From positions 1 through 33,240 of the forward strand of contig JAITFP010000055.1 in assembly GCA_031281275.1 (NCBI GenBank): a stretch of DNA of 33,240 bases. The letters are read 5' to 3'. Position numbers and translations under genes: made by a program. Shown here one piece after another: positions 1 to 7,141 of the stretch (position 1 is its first letter; each line of letters begins with the position of its first letter). The notes below the pieces were generated by a model. It saw only the letters and a list, made by a program, of their open reading frames with translations. It did no database searches and was not told the origin of the DNA. Origin of the DNA: Candidatus Fibrimonadaceae bacterium (GTDB taxonomy: Bacteria; Fibrobacterota; Fibrobacteria; Fibrobacterales; Fibrobacteraceae).

Positions 1-86
1 AAACGGTCATAAAGCAATTTGGCGGTGTCGTAGCCCCCTTTACGCCTGTATGAAATAAAAATTTCAAACTTTTTGGGCTTGGACAT
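1..86 (-). CDS. TIR-domain protein, N-terminal fragment (cut by window edge)
   Basis: The minus strand reads from an ATG at 86 to the window edge, giving 28 residues that begin MSKPKKFEIFISYRRKGG and continue YDTAKLLYDR. The block FEIFISYRRKGG.DTA..LYDRL is the first strand, box 1 and first helix of a TIR domain (TIR_2 type). Bacterial TIR domains are often NAD-cleaving enzymes in anti-phage defence or signalling, but the catalytic glutamate and any partner domain lie outside the window. The start is 3 nt past the rpsI stop, so it is probably translated from the rplM-rpsI transcript, an odd place for a TIR gene. The TIR assignment is strong for so short a piece; the function is unknown. Confidence 0.75.
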   Translation of the reverse strand, partial: MSKPKKFEIFISYRRKGGYDTAKLLYDR

Positions 87-89
87 CGC

Positions 90-524
90 TTAACGCTTGG
101 AGAACTGGAAGTGCTTGCGGGCTTTTTTGCGACCGTATTTTTTGCGTTCCACAACCCTAGCATCGCGGGTTAGCAAATTTGCGTGCCTAAGAGCTGGTTT
201 AATCTCTGCGCTTTGTTCAACGAGTGCCCTAGCAATTCCAAGACGAACTGCACCCATTTGACCTGCTATGCCTCCACCGGTGGCATTAACTATAACATCC
301 CATTTATCGGCATTGCCCAAAACGGAAAATGGAAGGTTTGCCACCATGTTTTGCACGTCAGAATGGAAATAATCCTTGAAATCGCGACCATTTATGGTGC
401 GTTTGCCTGTTCCCTCTTTGAGAATAACGCTTGCCACTGCGCTTTTGCGGCGACCTGTGCCACGGTAAATCTTCTGTTGAACGGCTTTTTCTTTTGTTGC
501 GGTTTTTGCGGTTGCTGTTGCCAT
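90..524 (-). CDS. rpsI: 30S ribosomal protein S9
   Basis: 144 residues, a little longer than the usual ~130 because of an Ala/Thr/Lys-rich N-terminal extension of about 18 residues. The family blocks are all present: YRGTGRRKSAVASV, INGRDFKDYF, the Gly-rich VNATGGGIAGQ, AVRLGIARAL, and the basic C-terminal tail ending KHFQFSKR, which reaches the ribosomal P site. The start is supported by GAGGAAATT directly before the ATG. It lies 11 nt downstream of rplM, the near-universal rplM-rpsI pair, so one operon is expected. Confidence 0.98.
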   Translation of the reverse strand: MATATAKTATKEKAVQQKIYRGTGRRKSAVASVILKEGTGKRTINGRDFKDYFHSDVQNMVANLPFSVLGNADKWDVIVNATGGGIAGQMGAVRLGIARALVEQSAEIKPALRHANLLTRDARVVERKKYGRKKARKHFQFSKR

Positions 525-535
525 AATTTCCTCTT

Positions 536-964
536 TTAGATAGCCACAGGCTCTAATTTTTTATCTGTTTCTTTGTGTTCTGCCCCGGCATATACTTTTA
601 ATTTTTTGAACATTTTATGCCCCAGAGCCTTATGTGGAAGCATTCCCCAAACAGCGTGTTCAAGAGGATACTCAGGTCTGTGGTTCAAATATTGCTTGAA
701 AGATATCCAGCGTTCACCGCCTATATTGCCAGTATGGTGAAAATATTGCTTTGTTTCTGCTTTTTTGCCCGTTAAAGCCACTTTTGCGGCGTTAATCACA
801 ACAACATAATCGCCAACGTCTATATTTGGGGCATAAAGGGCTTTATGTTTGCCCATGAGCAAATGGGCTATTTTGCTAGCAACACGCCCAAGGGGCTTGC
901 CTTCGGCATCAATAATCTTCCATTTGCGTTCTACGGCATTTGGGTTCACAACAGGAGTTTTCAT
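536..964 (-). CDS. rplM: 50S ribosomal protein L13
   Basis: 142 residues, the normal length for bacterial L13. Diagnostic blocks are WKIIDAEGKPLGRVAS near the N-terminus, LLMGKHKALYAPNIDVGDYVVVINA, the YFHHTGNIGG segment and the AVWGMLPHKALGHKMFKKLKVY region. L13 is an early 23S rRNA-binding protein of the large subunit. It is the first gene of the rplM-rpsI operon. A TAAATT box lies 9 nt before the ATG and no Shine-Dalgarno is visible, so the mRNA may start at or within a few bases of the start codon. Confidence 0.98.
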   Translation of the reverse strand: MKTPVVNPNAVERKWKIIDAEGKPLGRVASKIAHLLMGKHKALYAPNIDVGDYVVVINAAKVALTGKKAETKQYFHHTGNIGGERWISFKQYLNHRPEYPLEHAVWGMLPHKALGHKMFKKLKVYAGAEHKETDKKLEPVAI

Positions 965-973
965 AGATACGTA

Positions 974-979
974 AATTTA
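974..979 (-). promoter_or_regulatory. -10 box of rplM
   Basis: Minus strand GCTAAATTTA, a variant of the CTATATT box found before most genes here, 9 nt from the rplM ATG. This predicts a leader of at most about 3 nt. Confidence 0.5.
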
Positions 980-1023
980 GCAATTTCAAGGGCTTTTGTC
1001 AAGGTGTAGGGGCTAATTTTAAC

Positions 1024-1034
1024 TTTTCTATATT
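1024..1034 (+). promoter_or_regulatory. -10 box (TTTTCTATATT) of the DUF2147 gene
   Basis: TTTTCTATATT is the consensus form of the local promoter box. It lies 28 nt before the ATG at 1063, leaving room for the GAGGT Shine-Dalgarno just upstream of the start. Confidence 0.6.
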
Positions 1035-1062
1035 CCATATACGTTTTTTTTGAGGTATTTAT

Positions 1063-1569
1063 ATGAAAATAAAGGCTCTTGCCCTGCTTTTTGCGTTATC
1101 CACCGCGGTTTTTGCTGTGGAATTGGAAGGTTTCTACAAAACCATAGACGACAAAACTGGAAATGCAAAGTCAATAGTGCGGATTTATAAATGCGGAGAT
1201 GCCATCTGTGGGCGCATAGTTGCGCTTTATGATGAAAATGGCGCAAAAATAGAGGAAACTCTGAATGCTCCATCGCGAGTTGCTGAAAAAGTTTCTGGCT
1301 CGCCTAAGATGGCAGGTCTTGATATAATTTGGAATATGAAAGCGGACAAAGATGAATTTTCCGGCGGAAAAATTTTAGACCCTAAATCTGGCAGCGTTTA
1401 TACCTGCGTAATTTGGCAAGATAAAAAGGATGCTAAAAAATTGAATGTTCGCGGCAAAATAGGACCTATTGGTCGCACTCAGGTATGGAGCGTTTTTGAC
1501 GCTGCCAACTTGCCAGATGATTTGAAAAATTTGGATGTCTCAAAATTGACACCAAAAATTCTGAAATGA
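1063..1569 (+). CDS. DUF2147 family exported protein
   Basis: 168 residues. Residues 1-18 form a signal peptide (basic start, hydrophobic core, cleavage near AVFA). The mature part fits DUF2147: LEGFYKTID at the start, then VRIYKCGDAICGRIVAL, LDIIWNMKADKDEFSGGKILDPKSGSVY and KLNVRGKIGPIGRTQVW. Members are small periplasmic beta-rich proteins of unknown function. Expected to be monocistronic, with its own promoter and a GAGGT ribosome-binding site, and convergent with the FISUMP gene that follows 13 nt later. The family call is confident; no role can be given. Confidence 0.85.
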   Translation: MKIKALALLFALSTAVFAVELEGFYKTIDDKTGNAKSIVRIYKCGDAICGRIVALYDENGAKIEETLNAPSRVAEKVSGSPKMAGLDIIWNMKADKDEFSGGKILDPKSGSVYTCVIWQDKKDAKKLNVRGKIGPIGRTQVWSVFDAANLPDDLKNLDVSKLTPKILK

Positions 1570-1582
1570 ATTAAGGTTTCCG

Positions 1583-2905
1583 CTATTTTTTGATGCACCG
1601 GACACTTTTCAAAGATTCTTTATCACTAGTAGGGTCAAGACTGCCTGGGGAATAATTATAAGCCCAATCTTCATAAGAGGATTCTGTAAAACTCCAAAAA
1701 GAATTCGCGGACCCAAGACTACTGAAATAATATCTATCGTGTATCAAGGAAGCGCCGCCACATGCTAAAGCAGAAAACCCATAATCATCAGTACATTTAT
1801 CGCCTGCACTATTGCAAAGTTTCCAACCGCTTTTCGTCTTTAATCTTGTAGCAGCTTCTCTACTACCACCAGCAGTTCTATGAAGCGCCTCCCAGTCATC
1901 GTTATTTGGCAAACGCCAACCCTCTGGACAAATTTCTTTTGTCGTGGCTGTAAACCAATTGTATAATCTTCCACATTTTTTACAATTTTCTGAATTGTTA
2001 TCATAGCACTTACTGTCAATTTTTTCGTAATTTAAATTTTCTGCCATCCATGTTTGGTTTCCAATTACAACGGTCTTGTATTTTTTGCCATCGCGTTTAT
2101 CTTCAAATTCTCCTTTGTCTTTTACAGTTCCTGCTGAACAAAATTTAATTTTAGGATTATATTCAACTCCGTTGCAATCTTCTTTTTCTGAAACCTCATA
2201 ATTAGTGCCGTCTAATGAATCATCGTATGGTACCTCCCATAGCATCCATATAAGCCCATTTGAAACTTTGCTTAAATCCGTTGTTTCAAGCACAGAGTGA
2301 GTATTTTTATTAGCTGACCAATAAAATTTATTCCAACCTTTTTTCGTTTCCATTTCATATTTCATGGTCGTTCCATCTTCATCATCATAACGTATTGTAC
2401 CATTCATTTTTACATCTTCCGAAAAATAGCAATATGAAATCCTATGATTTTCATCATCACTTTCTTTTGCATATCTTATATCTCCTATATGCTTTCCGTT
2501 ATCATCTATAAGTCTAAAAGCATCTGTATAAATCAACCCTTTTGCGCTCAAGGGTTCAACTTCCATTCCCGCAGGTACATTACCAACTCCCAGCAAAAAA
2601 CGCGAATCCACTGTTGGTAAATCAAAGGCTATTTCGCCATTTTTCATTGTGCCCACCAAAAGCATTGTTTCTTCGGTTAAAATGAGATTACCTTTGGAGT
2701 TACGTCTTTCTGCCATATAAATTTTGCCACTGCCTGTATATGGTTTTTGTGTTTTCACATTGATAACTTGCCCAGACATTTCAAAATCTCCAGCATTGTT
2801 TTGACTATCGGAAGAAATGGATGGCGGCTCATCGCCTCCGCTTGTGCAAGATGCGGAAAGCAATGCGAGCAATGCGGTTGCGAAAATAATAGGTAGGTTT
2901 TTCAT
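1583..2905 (-). CDS. FISUMP-domain lipoprotein (440 aa)
   Basis: The signal peptide ends in a lipobox LSASC with Cys20, so it should be a lipid-anchored envelope protein. Residues about 40-265 form an unrecognised region with GQVINVKTQKPYTGSGKIYMAE and YCYFSEDVKMNGTIRYDD, probably beta-rich. Residues about 272-440 are a FISUMP domain: KYKTVVIGNQTWMAENLNY, CGRLYNWFTA, ICPEGWRLPNNDDWEALH, DYGFSAL, FWSFTES and the terminal KSVRCIKK. Paired cysteines suggest disulfides outside the cytoplasm. The usual SALPGG is altered to SALACGG. A GAGGT site and a CTATATT box precede it. Binding or structural roles for FISUMP are unproven. Confidence 0.85.
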   Translation of the reverse strand: MKNLPIIFATALLALLSASCTSGGDEPPSISSDSQNNAGDFEMSGQVINVKTQKPYTGSGKIYMAERRNSKGNLILTEETMLLVGTMKNGEIAFDLPTVDSRFLLGVGNVPAGMEVEPLSAKGLIYTDAFRLIDDNGKHIGDIRYAKESDDENHRISYCYFSEDVKMNGTIRYDDEDGTTMKYEMETKKGWNKFYWSANKNTHSVLETTDLSKVSNGLIWMLWEVPYDDSLDGTNYEVSEKEDCNGVEYNPKIKFCSAGTVKDKGEFEDKRDGKKYKTVVIGNQTWMAENLNYEKIDSKCYDNNSENCKKCGRLYNWFTATTKEICPEGWRLPNNDDWEALHRTAGGSREAATRLKTKSGWKLCNSAGDKCTDDYGFSALACGGASLIHDRYYFSSLGSANSFWSFTESSYEDWAYNYSPGSLDPTSDKESLKSVRCIKK

Positions 2906-2921
2906 ATTAACCTCTTTTTAG

Positions 2922-2932
2922 AATATAGAAAA
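2922..2932 (-). promoter_or_regulatory. -10 box (TTTTCTATATT) of the FISUMP gene
   Basis: Minus strand TTTTCTATATTC, 16 nt before the ATG at 2905. A short leader carrying GAGGT is predicted. Confidence 0.55.
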
Positions 2933-3040
2933 TGTGTTTCCTCCTGTTAATTATCCTTTATGCAACGGACACGTATATAATTCCCCAATTTTGTGTTATT
3001 TGTCATTAAATTTCACATTTAGGGCTTAAAGGCAGTTGGG

Positions 3041-3096
3041 TTATCCTGTATATAAGATAAAAATTTGCTATATTATCCTGTATGGAAGATAAAATC
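3041..3096 (+). repeat. Direct repeat pair overlapping promoter and start of the ATPase gene
   Basis: TTATCCTGTATATAAGATAA at 3041-3060 recurs as TTATCCTGTATGGAAGATAA at 3073-3092, 32 bp away with two mismatches. Each copy has TATC...GATA dyad ends. The second copy contains the start codon of the DUF4143 ATPase (3082), and the -10 box at 3069-3074 lies between and partly inside the copies. The spacing of about three helical turns suits a repressor site, but no regulator is known. Confidence 0.55.
3069..3074 (+). promoter_or_regulatory. -10 box of the DUF4143 ATPase gene
   Basis: GCTATATTA with only 7 nt to the ATG at 3082 and no Shine-Dalgarno. A leaderless transcript is predicted. Confidence 0.5.
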
Positions 3097-4365
3097 AGCA
3101 TCAGTCTCTTGCAGAGAATTTTGGTAGAAAACCAAGAAGCGGTTCAGAAAATAGAACTTTCTGAGCGAGAGCTTGCTCTGGAGGCAAAAGGAAACTACAT
3201 TTTTGTTGGTCCGAGGCAGGCGGGAAAAACTTTTTGCCTGTTTCAGATAATAAAGCAATACATAAAAAAATATTCTGCAAAAAAAATACTTTACATTAAC
3301 TTTGAAGATGACAGACTTTTAACTTTCAACGCTTCGCATTTTCAATTGCTATTAGATGCCTATAAAAGCCTATTCAAAGAAACTCCGATTTTATTTTTAG
3401 ACGAAATACAAAATATAGATGGCTGGGAAAAATTCTCCAGAAGGCTTGCCGACTCAAAAGAATACAAAATATTCATAACGGGCAGCAATGCAAAAATGCT
3501 TTCAAAAGAAATGGCTACCACACTTGGCGGCAGATATTTAATAAAGAACATATATCCATTTTCATTTTCGGAATATTTGGCGGCGAACAAAGTTAAATTA
3601 ACTGAGCACTGGCAATTCTCAAACAAACGCTATGAAATTCGCAGAAAATTTAATGATTTTTTTAAATTCGGCGGCTTTCCAGAACTTTTGCATTTCAAGG
3701 AAAAACGCCTATGGCTTGAAAATCTTTATAAAAAAGTGTTTTATGGGGATTTGATTGCCAGATATAAAATAAGGAATGATTTTGCTCTTAAAATCCTTGT
3801 GTCTAAACTAGCCGAGAGTATTCACGATGAAATATCTTTCAACAGAATGAAAAATATAATTCAATCAATAGGAACTCCCATAGGGGCAAGTACAGTTATA
3901 GAATATCTAAATTTTTTGGAAGAATCTTTTTTGATTTTCAGCGTTAAAAATTGTTTGGCAAAAATAACGGAGAGAGAAAGTCAAAAGAAGTATTATTTTA
4001 TAGACAACGGTTTAATAACCATTATGCAAGATAGCCCAGAAACAAAGCTTTTGGAAAATCTTGTCGCCATAAATTTAAGAAAACAATTCGGCAGCGAATT
4101 TTATTTTGCAAAAGATGGCGCAGAAGTTGATTTTTATATTCCACAAACAAAAACGCTTATTCAGGTTGCCTATTCCCTTTCTAGGCAAACAGAAGAAAGA
4201 GAACTTGATAGTATGTTAAAAATTCGGCAAAAACTTGATGCAAAAAAAATGTTGCTCATAACCTTAGACGAAGAAAAAACAATAGAATTCAAAGGAGAAA
4301 AGATAGAGTGCATTCCTATTTGGAAATGGGTGTTGCTAAAACTTTGCAACACGCCGCAAGGATAG
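3082..4365 (+). CDS. AAA ATPase with DUF4143 C-terminal domain
   Basis: 427 residues, the usual size for the AAA_14/DUF4143 family. Walker A is GPRQAGKT (43-50), Walker B is ILFLDEIQ (103-110) and the sensor-like strand is IFITGSNAKML. The middle RYEIRRKFNDFFKFGGFPEL is typical of the family. The C-terminal part holds YYFIDNGL and a nuclease-like EVDFYIP...LIQVAYS pattern, resembling a PD-(D/E)XK fold. These genes are common, mobile and of unknown function. It stands alone between unrelated genes, and its promoter region carries the direct repeats described separately. The choice of start rests on the box spacing and the absence of another nearby Met. Confidence 0.88.
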   Translation: MEDKISISLLQRILVENQEAVQKIELSERELALEAKGNYIFVGPRQAGKTFCLFQIIKQYIKKYSAKKILYINFEDDRLLTFNASHFQLLLDAYKSLFKETPILFLDEIQNIDGWEKFSRRLADSKEYKIFITGSNAKMLSKEMATTLGGRYLIKNIYPFSFSEYLAANKVKLTEHWQFSNKRYEIRRKFNDFFKFGGFPELLHFKEKRLWLENLYKKVFYGDLIARYKIRNDFALKILVSKLAESIHDEISFNRMKNIIQSIGTPIGASTVIEYLNFLEESFLIFSVKNCLAKITERESQKKYYFIDNGLITIMQDSPETKLLENLVAINLRKQFGSEFYFAKDGAEVDFYIPQTKTLIQVAYSLSRQTEERELDSMLKIRQKLDAKKMLLITLDEEKTIEFKGEKIECIPIWKWVLLKLCNTPQG

Positions 4366-4460
4366 ATGAGAAAATGAACCTATTTTGGAGATTGGGTTAT
4401 CTTAATGTCACCACTGCAATTTATTAGGGCAAGAGTGGGTAACGAAAAGAGTAGGTAATT

Positions 4461-4470
4461 TTTCTACATT
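4461..4470 (+). promoter_or_regulatory. -10 box (CTACATT) of the yejB-like gene
   Basis: TTTTTCTACATTA with 6 nt to the GTG at 4477 and no Shine-Dalgarno between them. The rest of 4366-4476 shows nothing recognisable. Confidence 0.45.
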
Positions 4471-4476
4471 AAATCG

Positions 4477-5481
4477 GTGTCAAAATACATAGCCAAAAGA
4501 CTGCTGCTTATGATTCCCACAATGCTTGGGATTTCTTTTGTGTGCTTTTTATTGGTTCAGCTTGTGCCCGGAGGTCCTGTTGAAGAGATGATTTCAAAGG
4601 CACAAAGCGCGGCGAATATGAAGGGCGGGAATAATCTTAGCCCAGAACAAATTGAACAGATAAAGGCTTATTTTGGTTTTGATAAACCCATAAGCGAGCG
4701 TTATTTTATTTGGCTTTTCAAGGTTTTGCGATTGGACTTTGGAAATAGCTATGCTTATGGTGGAGCAGCTTGGAATGTTATATCTTCCAAATTTCCAGTA
4801 TCGCTGTTTTTTGGATTGAGCTCGTTTTTTATATCATATTTGGTTTGCATTCCGCTTGGGCTTGCCAAAGCTGTGAAAAATGGTTCTAAATTTGATTCCG
4901 CAACAAGTGCCATTATGTTTTCTGGATATGTTGTACCTGGGTATGCGCTTGGCATTTTGCTGATAGTATTTTTGGCAGGCGGTTCGTTTTTGGATTTATT
5001 TCCTTTGGGTGGCTTAACATCCGATAACTTTGAAAATTTTACATTCTTTGGGAAATTGCTGGATTTGGCGCACCATTTATGTTTGCCCTTTCTCTGCTAT
5101 ATTTTGGCGGAGTTCGCCTTCCTAACCCTTTTAATGAAAAATTCTGTTTTGGAAGAACTAGGAAAAGATTATATGCGAACCGCCCTAGCAAAGGGGCTTT
5201 CTTTTAAAGAGGCTCTGTTCAAACACGCCCTTAGAAACGCGCTACTCCCGCTTGCAACCAGAATGAGTGAAATTTTCACGCTTATGTTTGCCGGTGCTCT
5301 TTTAATTGAAAAAGTTTTTGATATAGACGGAATGGGTCTTTTATATTATAACGCAATGGTGCATAGAGACTACAATGTAGTTTTGGGAATAATTGTACTC
5401 TCTTGCTTTATGGCTATGCTAGGTCGATTGTTCAGCGATTTGCTGTACGGGTTTGTTGACCCCAGAATAAAGCTGGGGTGA
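4477..5481 (+). CDS. yejB: YejB-type peptide/microcin C ABC transporter permease
   Basis: 334 residues. The N-terminal helix RLLLMIPTMLGISFVCFLLVQLVPGGPVEE is typical of OppB/DppB-class inner-membrane permeases. Details point to the YejB subgroup: FGFDKPISERYF, the long first periplasmic loop, the KAVKNGSKFD segment, GGSFLDLFPLGGL and the ending GFVDPRI. The cytoplasmic coupling (EAA) loop reads MRTALAKGLSFKEALFKHALRNALLPL. The start is GTG. No binding protein, second permease or ATPases lie beside it, so it is an orphan here and its partners must be encoded elsewhere. The start sits 6 nt after a promoter box, suggesting leaderless translation. Confidence 0.88.
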   Translation: MSKYIAKRLLLMIPTMLGISFVCFLLVQLVPGGPVEEMISKAQSAANMKGGNNLSPEQIEQIKAYFGFDKPISERYFIWLFKVLRLDFGNSYAYGGAAWNVISSKFPVSLFFGLSSFFISYLVCIPLGLAKAVKNGSKFDSATSAIMFSGYVVPGYALGILLIVFLAGGSFLDLFPLGGLTSDNFENFTFFGKLLDLAHHLCLPFLCYILAEFAFLTLLMKNSVLEELGKDYMRTALAKGLSFKEALFKHALRNALLPLATRMSEIFTLMFAGALLIEKVFDIDGMGLLYYNAMVHRDYNVVLGIIVLSCFMAMLGRLFSDLLYGFVDPRIKLG

Positions 5482-5516
5482 TAATCAATCGTCTGTGGGC
5501 ATTCCCAGCTTATTTT
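5466..5516. terminator. Bidirectional terminator shared by convergent yejB and lipoprotein genes
   Basis: AATAAAGCTGGG (5466-5477) pairs with CCCAGCTTATT (5504-5514), followed by TTTT on the plus strand and preceded by A-rich sequence that serves the minus strand. The stem is built from the last codons of both convergent genes, whose stops are only 3 nt apart. Confidence 0.6.
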
Positions 5517-5778
5517 TAAGGTCAAAAATTTCTTTTGCCAATTTATGGTTTTCTTCTGTCAAGGCAGAAGCCTCGTTTTTGGCATCTTTAAGCTCGTCTG
5601 CTCTTGGGGGACGGTCTTCACCGCCTCCTCTGCCCTTTTTGCCACCACCGCTGCTGTAGCCGCCGCCGTCGTCGGAATCATCGTAATAAGAGGAGCCGCC
5701 GCTGCTCTTTGAACCAGCACAGGCGGCTAAAAACATAAACGCACAGGCGCAGAACAATAAGGATACTCGTTTAAACAT
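5485..5778 (-). CDS. Small lipoprotein with Gly/Ser-rich and coiled-coil segments
   Basis: 97 residues. The signal peptide ends in lipobox LAAC (Cys20). A Gly/Ser/Asp-rich stretch with SSYYDDSDDGGG follows, then a charged helical end (LKDAKNEASALTEENHKLAKEIFDLKNKL) with heptad-like spacing, suggesting a short coiled coil. No family recognised. The layout of lipid anchor, flexible spacer and coiled coil recalls Lpp-like or spacer lipoproteins, which is inference only. It has its own CTATATT promoter, 22 nt upstream, between it and nhaD. Confidence 0.7.
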   Translation of the reverse strand: MFKRVSLLFCACAFMFLAACAGSKSSGGSSYYDDSDDGGGYSSGGGKKGRGGGEDRPPRADELKDAKNEASALTEENHKLAKEIFDLKNKLGMPTDD

Positions 5779-5800
5779 ATTAAAAACTCCGTTTTGAATA

Positions 5801-5810
5801 AATATAGTAA
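5801..5810 (-). promoter_or_regulatory. -10 box (ACTATATT) of the small lipoprotein gene
   Basis: Minus strand TTTACTATATTTATTC, 22 nt before the ATG at 5778, in the 33-bp gap after nhaD. Confidence 0.5.
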
Positions 5811-5811
5811 A

Positions 5812-7107
5812 TTATCCGCCTACCATTGACCAATTGCCCTTCATATTCATTAATAAATATATTCCAGCTCCTGCCAAATAACCTAGCAATGCCAAAGGAG
5901 CTATTCTTTTTAAATACCAGCCAAAAGAGAGGTTTCTGTCTATGCCCATAGCCGCAACGCCTGCCGCAGAGCCAATTACCAGCATAGAACCGCCCGTACC
6001 TGCGCAATAGGCTATAAATTCCCACATCAAATGATCATGAGGGAAAGATTTCAAATCGTACATACCCATTGTAGCCGCAACCAAGGGAACATTATCCACA
6101 ACAGCAGACAAAAAGCCTATTATGATTGTGATTATGCGAACATCGCCCAAAATATTTTCCAATATTTTTGCAAGAGCTTCAAGCTGCCCAGTTGCTTCCA
6201 AAACGCCAACAGCCAGTAAAATTCCAGCAAAGAACAACACGCTTGGAGTGTCCACATCCTTAATCACGTGGTGAATGTTGAGCCTGTTTGGAATACTCTC
6301 GTGCCTGCGGGCTAAAAGCTCAACTACGGTCCAAAGCACTCCCAAAATAAAAAGCATGGCAATATATGGTGGAACATGGAAAACAGTTTTAATAACAGGC
6401 ACCATTAAAAGACCGCCTATTCCAGCTATGAACAATGTACTCTTCTCGAAAGAGGAGGGAGCATCTTTGGAAGATTGCGAACTTGAATGGCTAATTTCTC
6501 CACTTATGAAGAAAGTAAAAACTATCACTGGAAGGAGCAAGCACACTATACTTGGCAAAATGAGGGATTTTACTATACCTAAGGCAGAAATTTGCCCGCC
6601 AATCCAAAGCATTGTTGTTGTTACGTCTCCAATGGGGCTCCAAGCTCCACCGGCATTTGCTGCTATAACTATTACGCCTGCCATATAAAGCCTGCTTTTT
6701 GTATCGCTAATGAGCTTGCGGGTCAAGGTCATCATCACTATTGTTGTTGTTAAATTATCCAGAACGGCACTTAAAAAGAATGAAAGCCAGGCAATAATCC
6801 ACAGTAAAACTTTTACGTTGCTGGTTTTTATGCGAGATGTTATCACAGAAAAACCATCATTTGCATCTATAATTGCAACTATGGTCATTGCACCCATCAA
6901 AAAGAAGAGTATTTGAGCCAATCCCCCAAACGATTCAAATAATTGTTCGCTTACTTGGTGAACATTGCCCGAACCCTTGAACCACACAAGCCAAAGCACT
7001 GTTCCCAAAAACAAAGCGCTTGCAGATTTGTTCACCTTCAAGGGATGTTCCAATGCTATGGCAAGGTATCCCAGTATAAAAATAATAGCAATAGCGGTAA
7101 GAATCAT
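5812..7107 (-). CDS. nhaD: NhaD-type Na+/H+ antiporter
   Basis: 431 residues, mostly hydrophobic, with about 11-12 membrane segments. The N-terminal LEHPLKVNKSASALFLGTVLW is the NhaD signature. Two inverted-repeat halves show the ion-transporter pattern: SAVLDNLTTTIVMMTL and ANAGGAWSPIGDVTTTMLW in the first half, SAVVDNVPLVAATMGM and CAGTGGSMLVIGSAAG in the second. The Asp and Asn in VLDN/VVDN and the GGAWSPIGD loop are the expected ion-pathway elements. Role: sodium extrusion at the inner membrane in exchange for protons. A promoter box lies 9 nt before the ATG with no Shine-Dalgarno. Presumed monocistronic. Confidence 0.92.
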   Translation of the reverse strand: MILTAIAIIFILGYLAIALEHPLKVNKSASALFLGTVLWLVWFKGSGNVHQVSEQLFESFGGLAQILFFLMGAMTIVAIIDANDGFSVITSRIKTSNVKVLLWIIAWLSFFLSAVLDNLTTTIVMMTLTRKLISDTKSRLYMAGVIVIAANAGGAWSPIGDVTTTMLWIGGQISALGIVKSLILPSIVCLLLPVIVFTFFISGEISHSSSQSSKDAPSSFEKSTLFIAGIGGLLMVPVIKTVFHVPPYIAMLFILGVLWTVVELLARRHESIPNRLNIHHVIKDVDTPSVLFFAGILLAVGVLEATGQLEALAKILENILGDVRIITIIIGFLSAVVDNVPLVAATMGMYDLKSFPHDHLMWEFIAYCAGTGGSMLVIGSAAGVAAMGIDRNLSFGWYLKRIAPLALLGYLAGAGIYLLMNMKGNWSMVGG

Positions 7108-7116
7108 AGTGCGATA

Positions 7117-7126
7117 AATATAGAAA
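7117..7126 (-). promoter_or_regulatory. -10 box (TTTCTATATT) of nhaD
   Basis: Minus strand TTTCTATATTTATCGCACT then ATG. The gap of 9 nt from box to start implies a leader of 3 nt or less. Confidence 0.55.
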
Positions 7127-7141
7127 TATCTCGAACTCCTT

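Noticed and set aside
183-539. Plus-strand frame opposite rpsI
   Set aside because: Covers a universal ribosomal protein gene and is Cys/Phe-rich without family features.
3036-4401. TTGGGTTATC at 3036-3045 and 4392-4401 as target-site or att repeats of an element carrying the ATPase
   Set aside because: Only 10 bp, no integrase or inverted ends; easily chance in AT-rich DNA.
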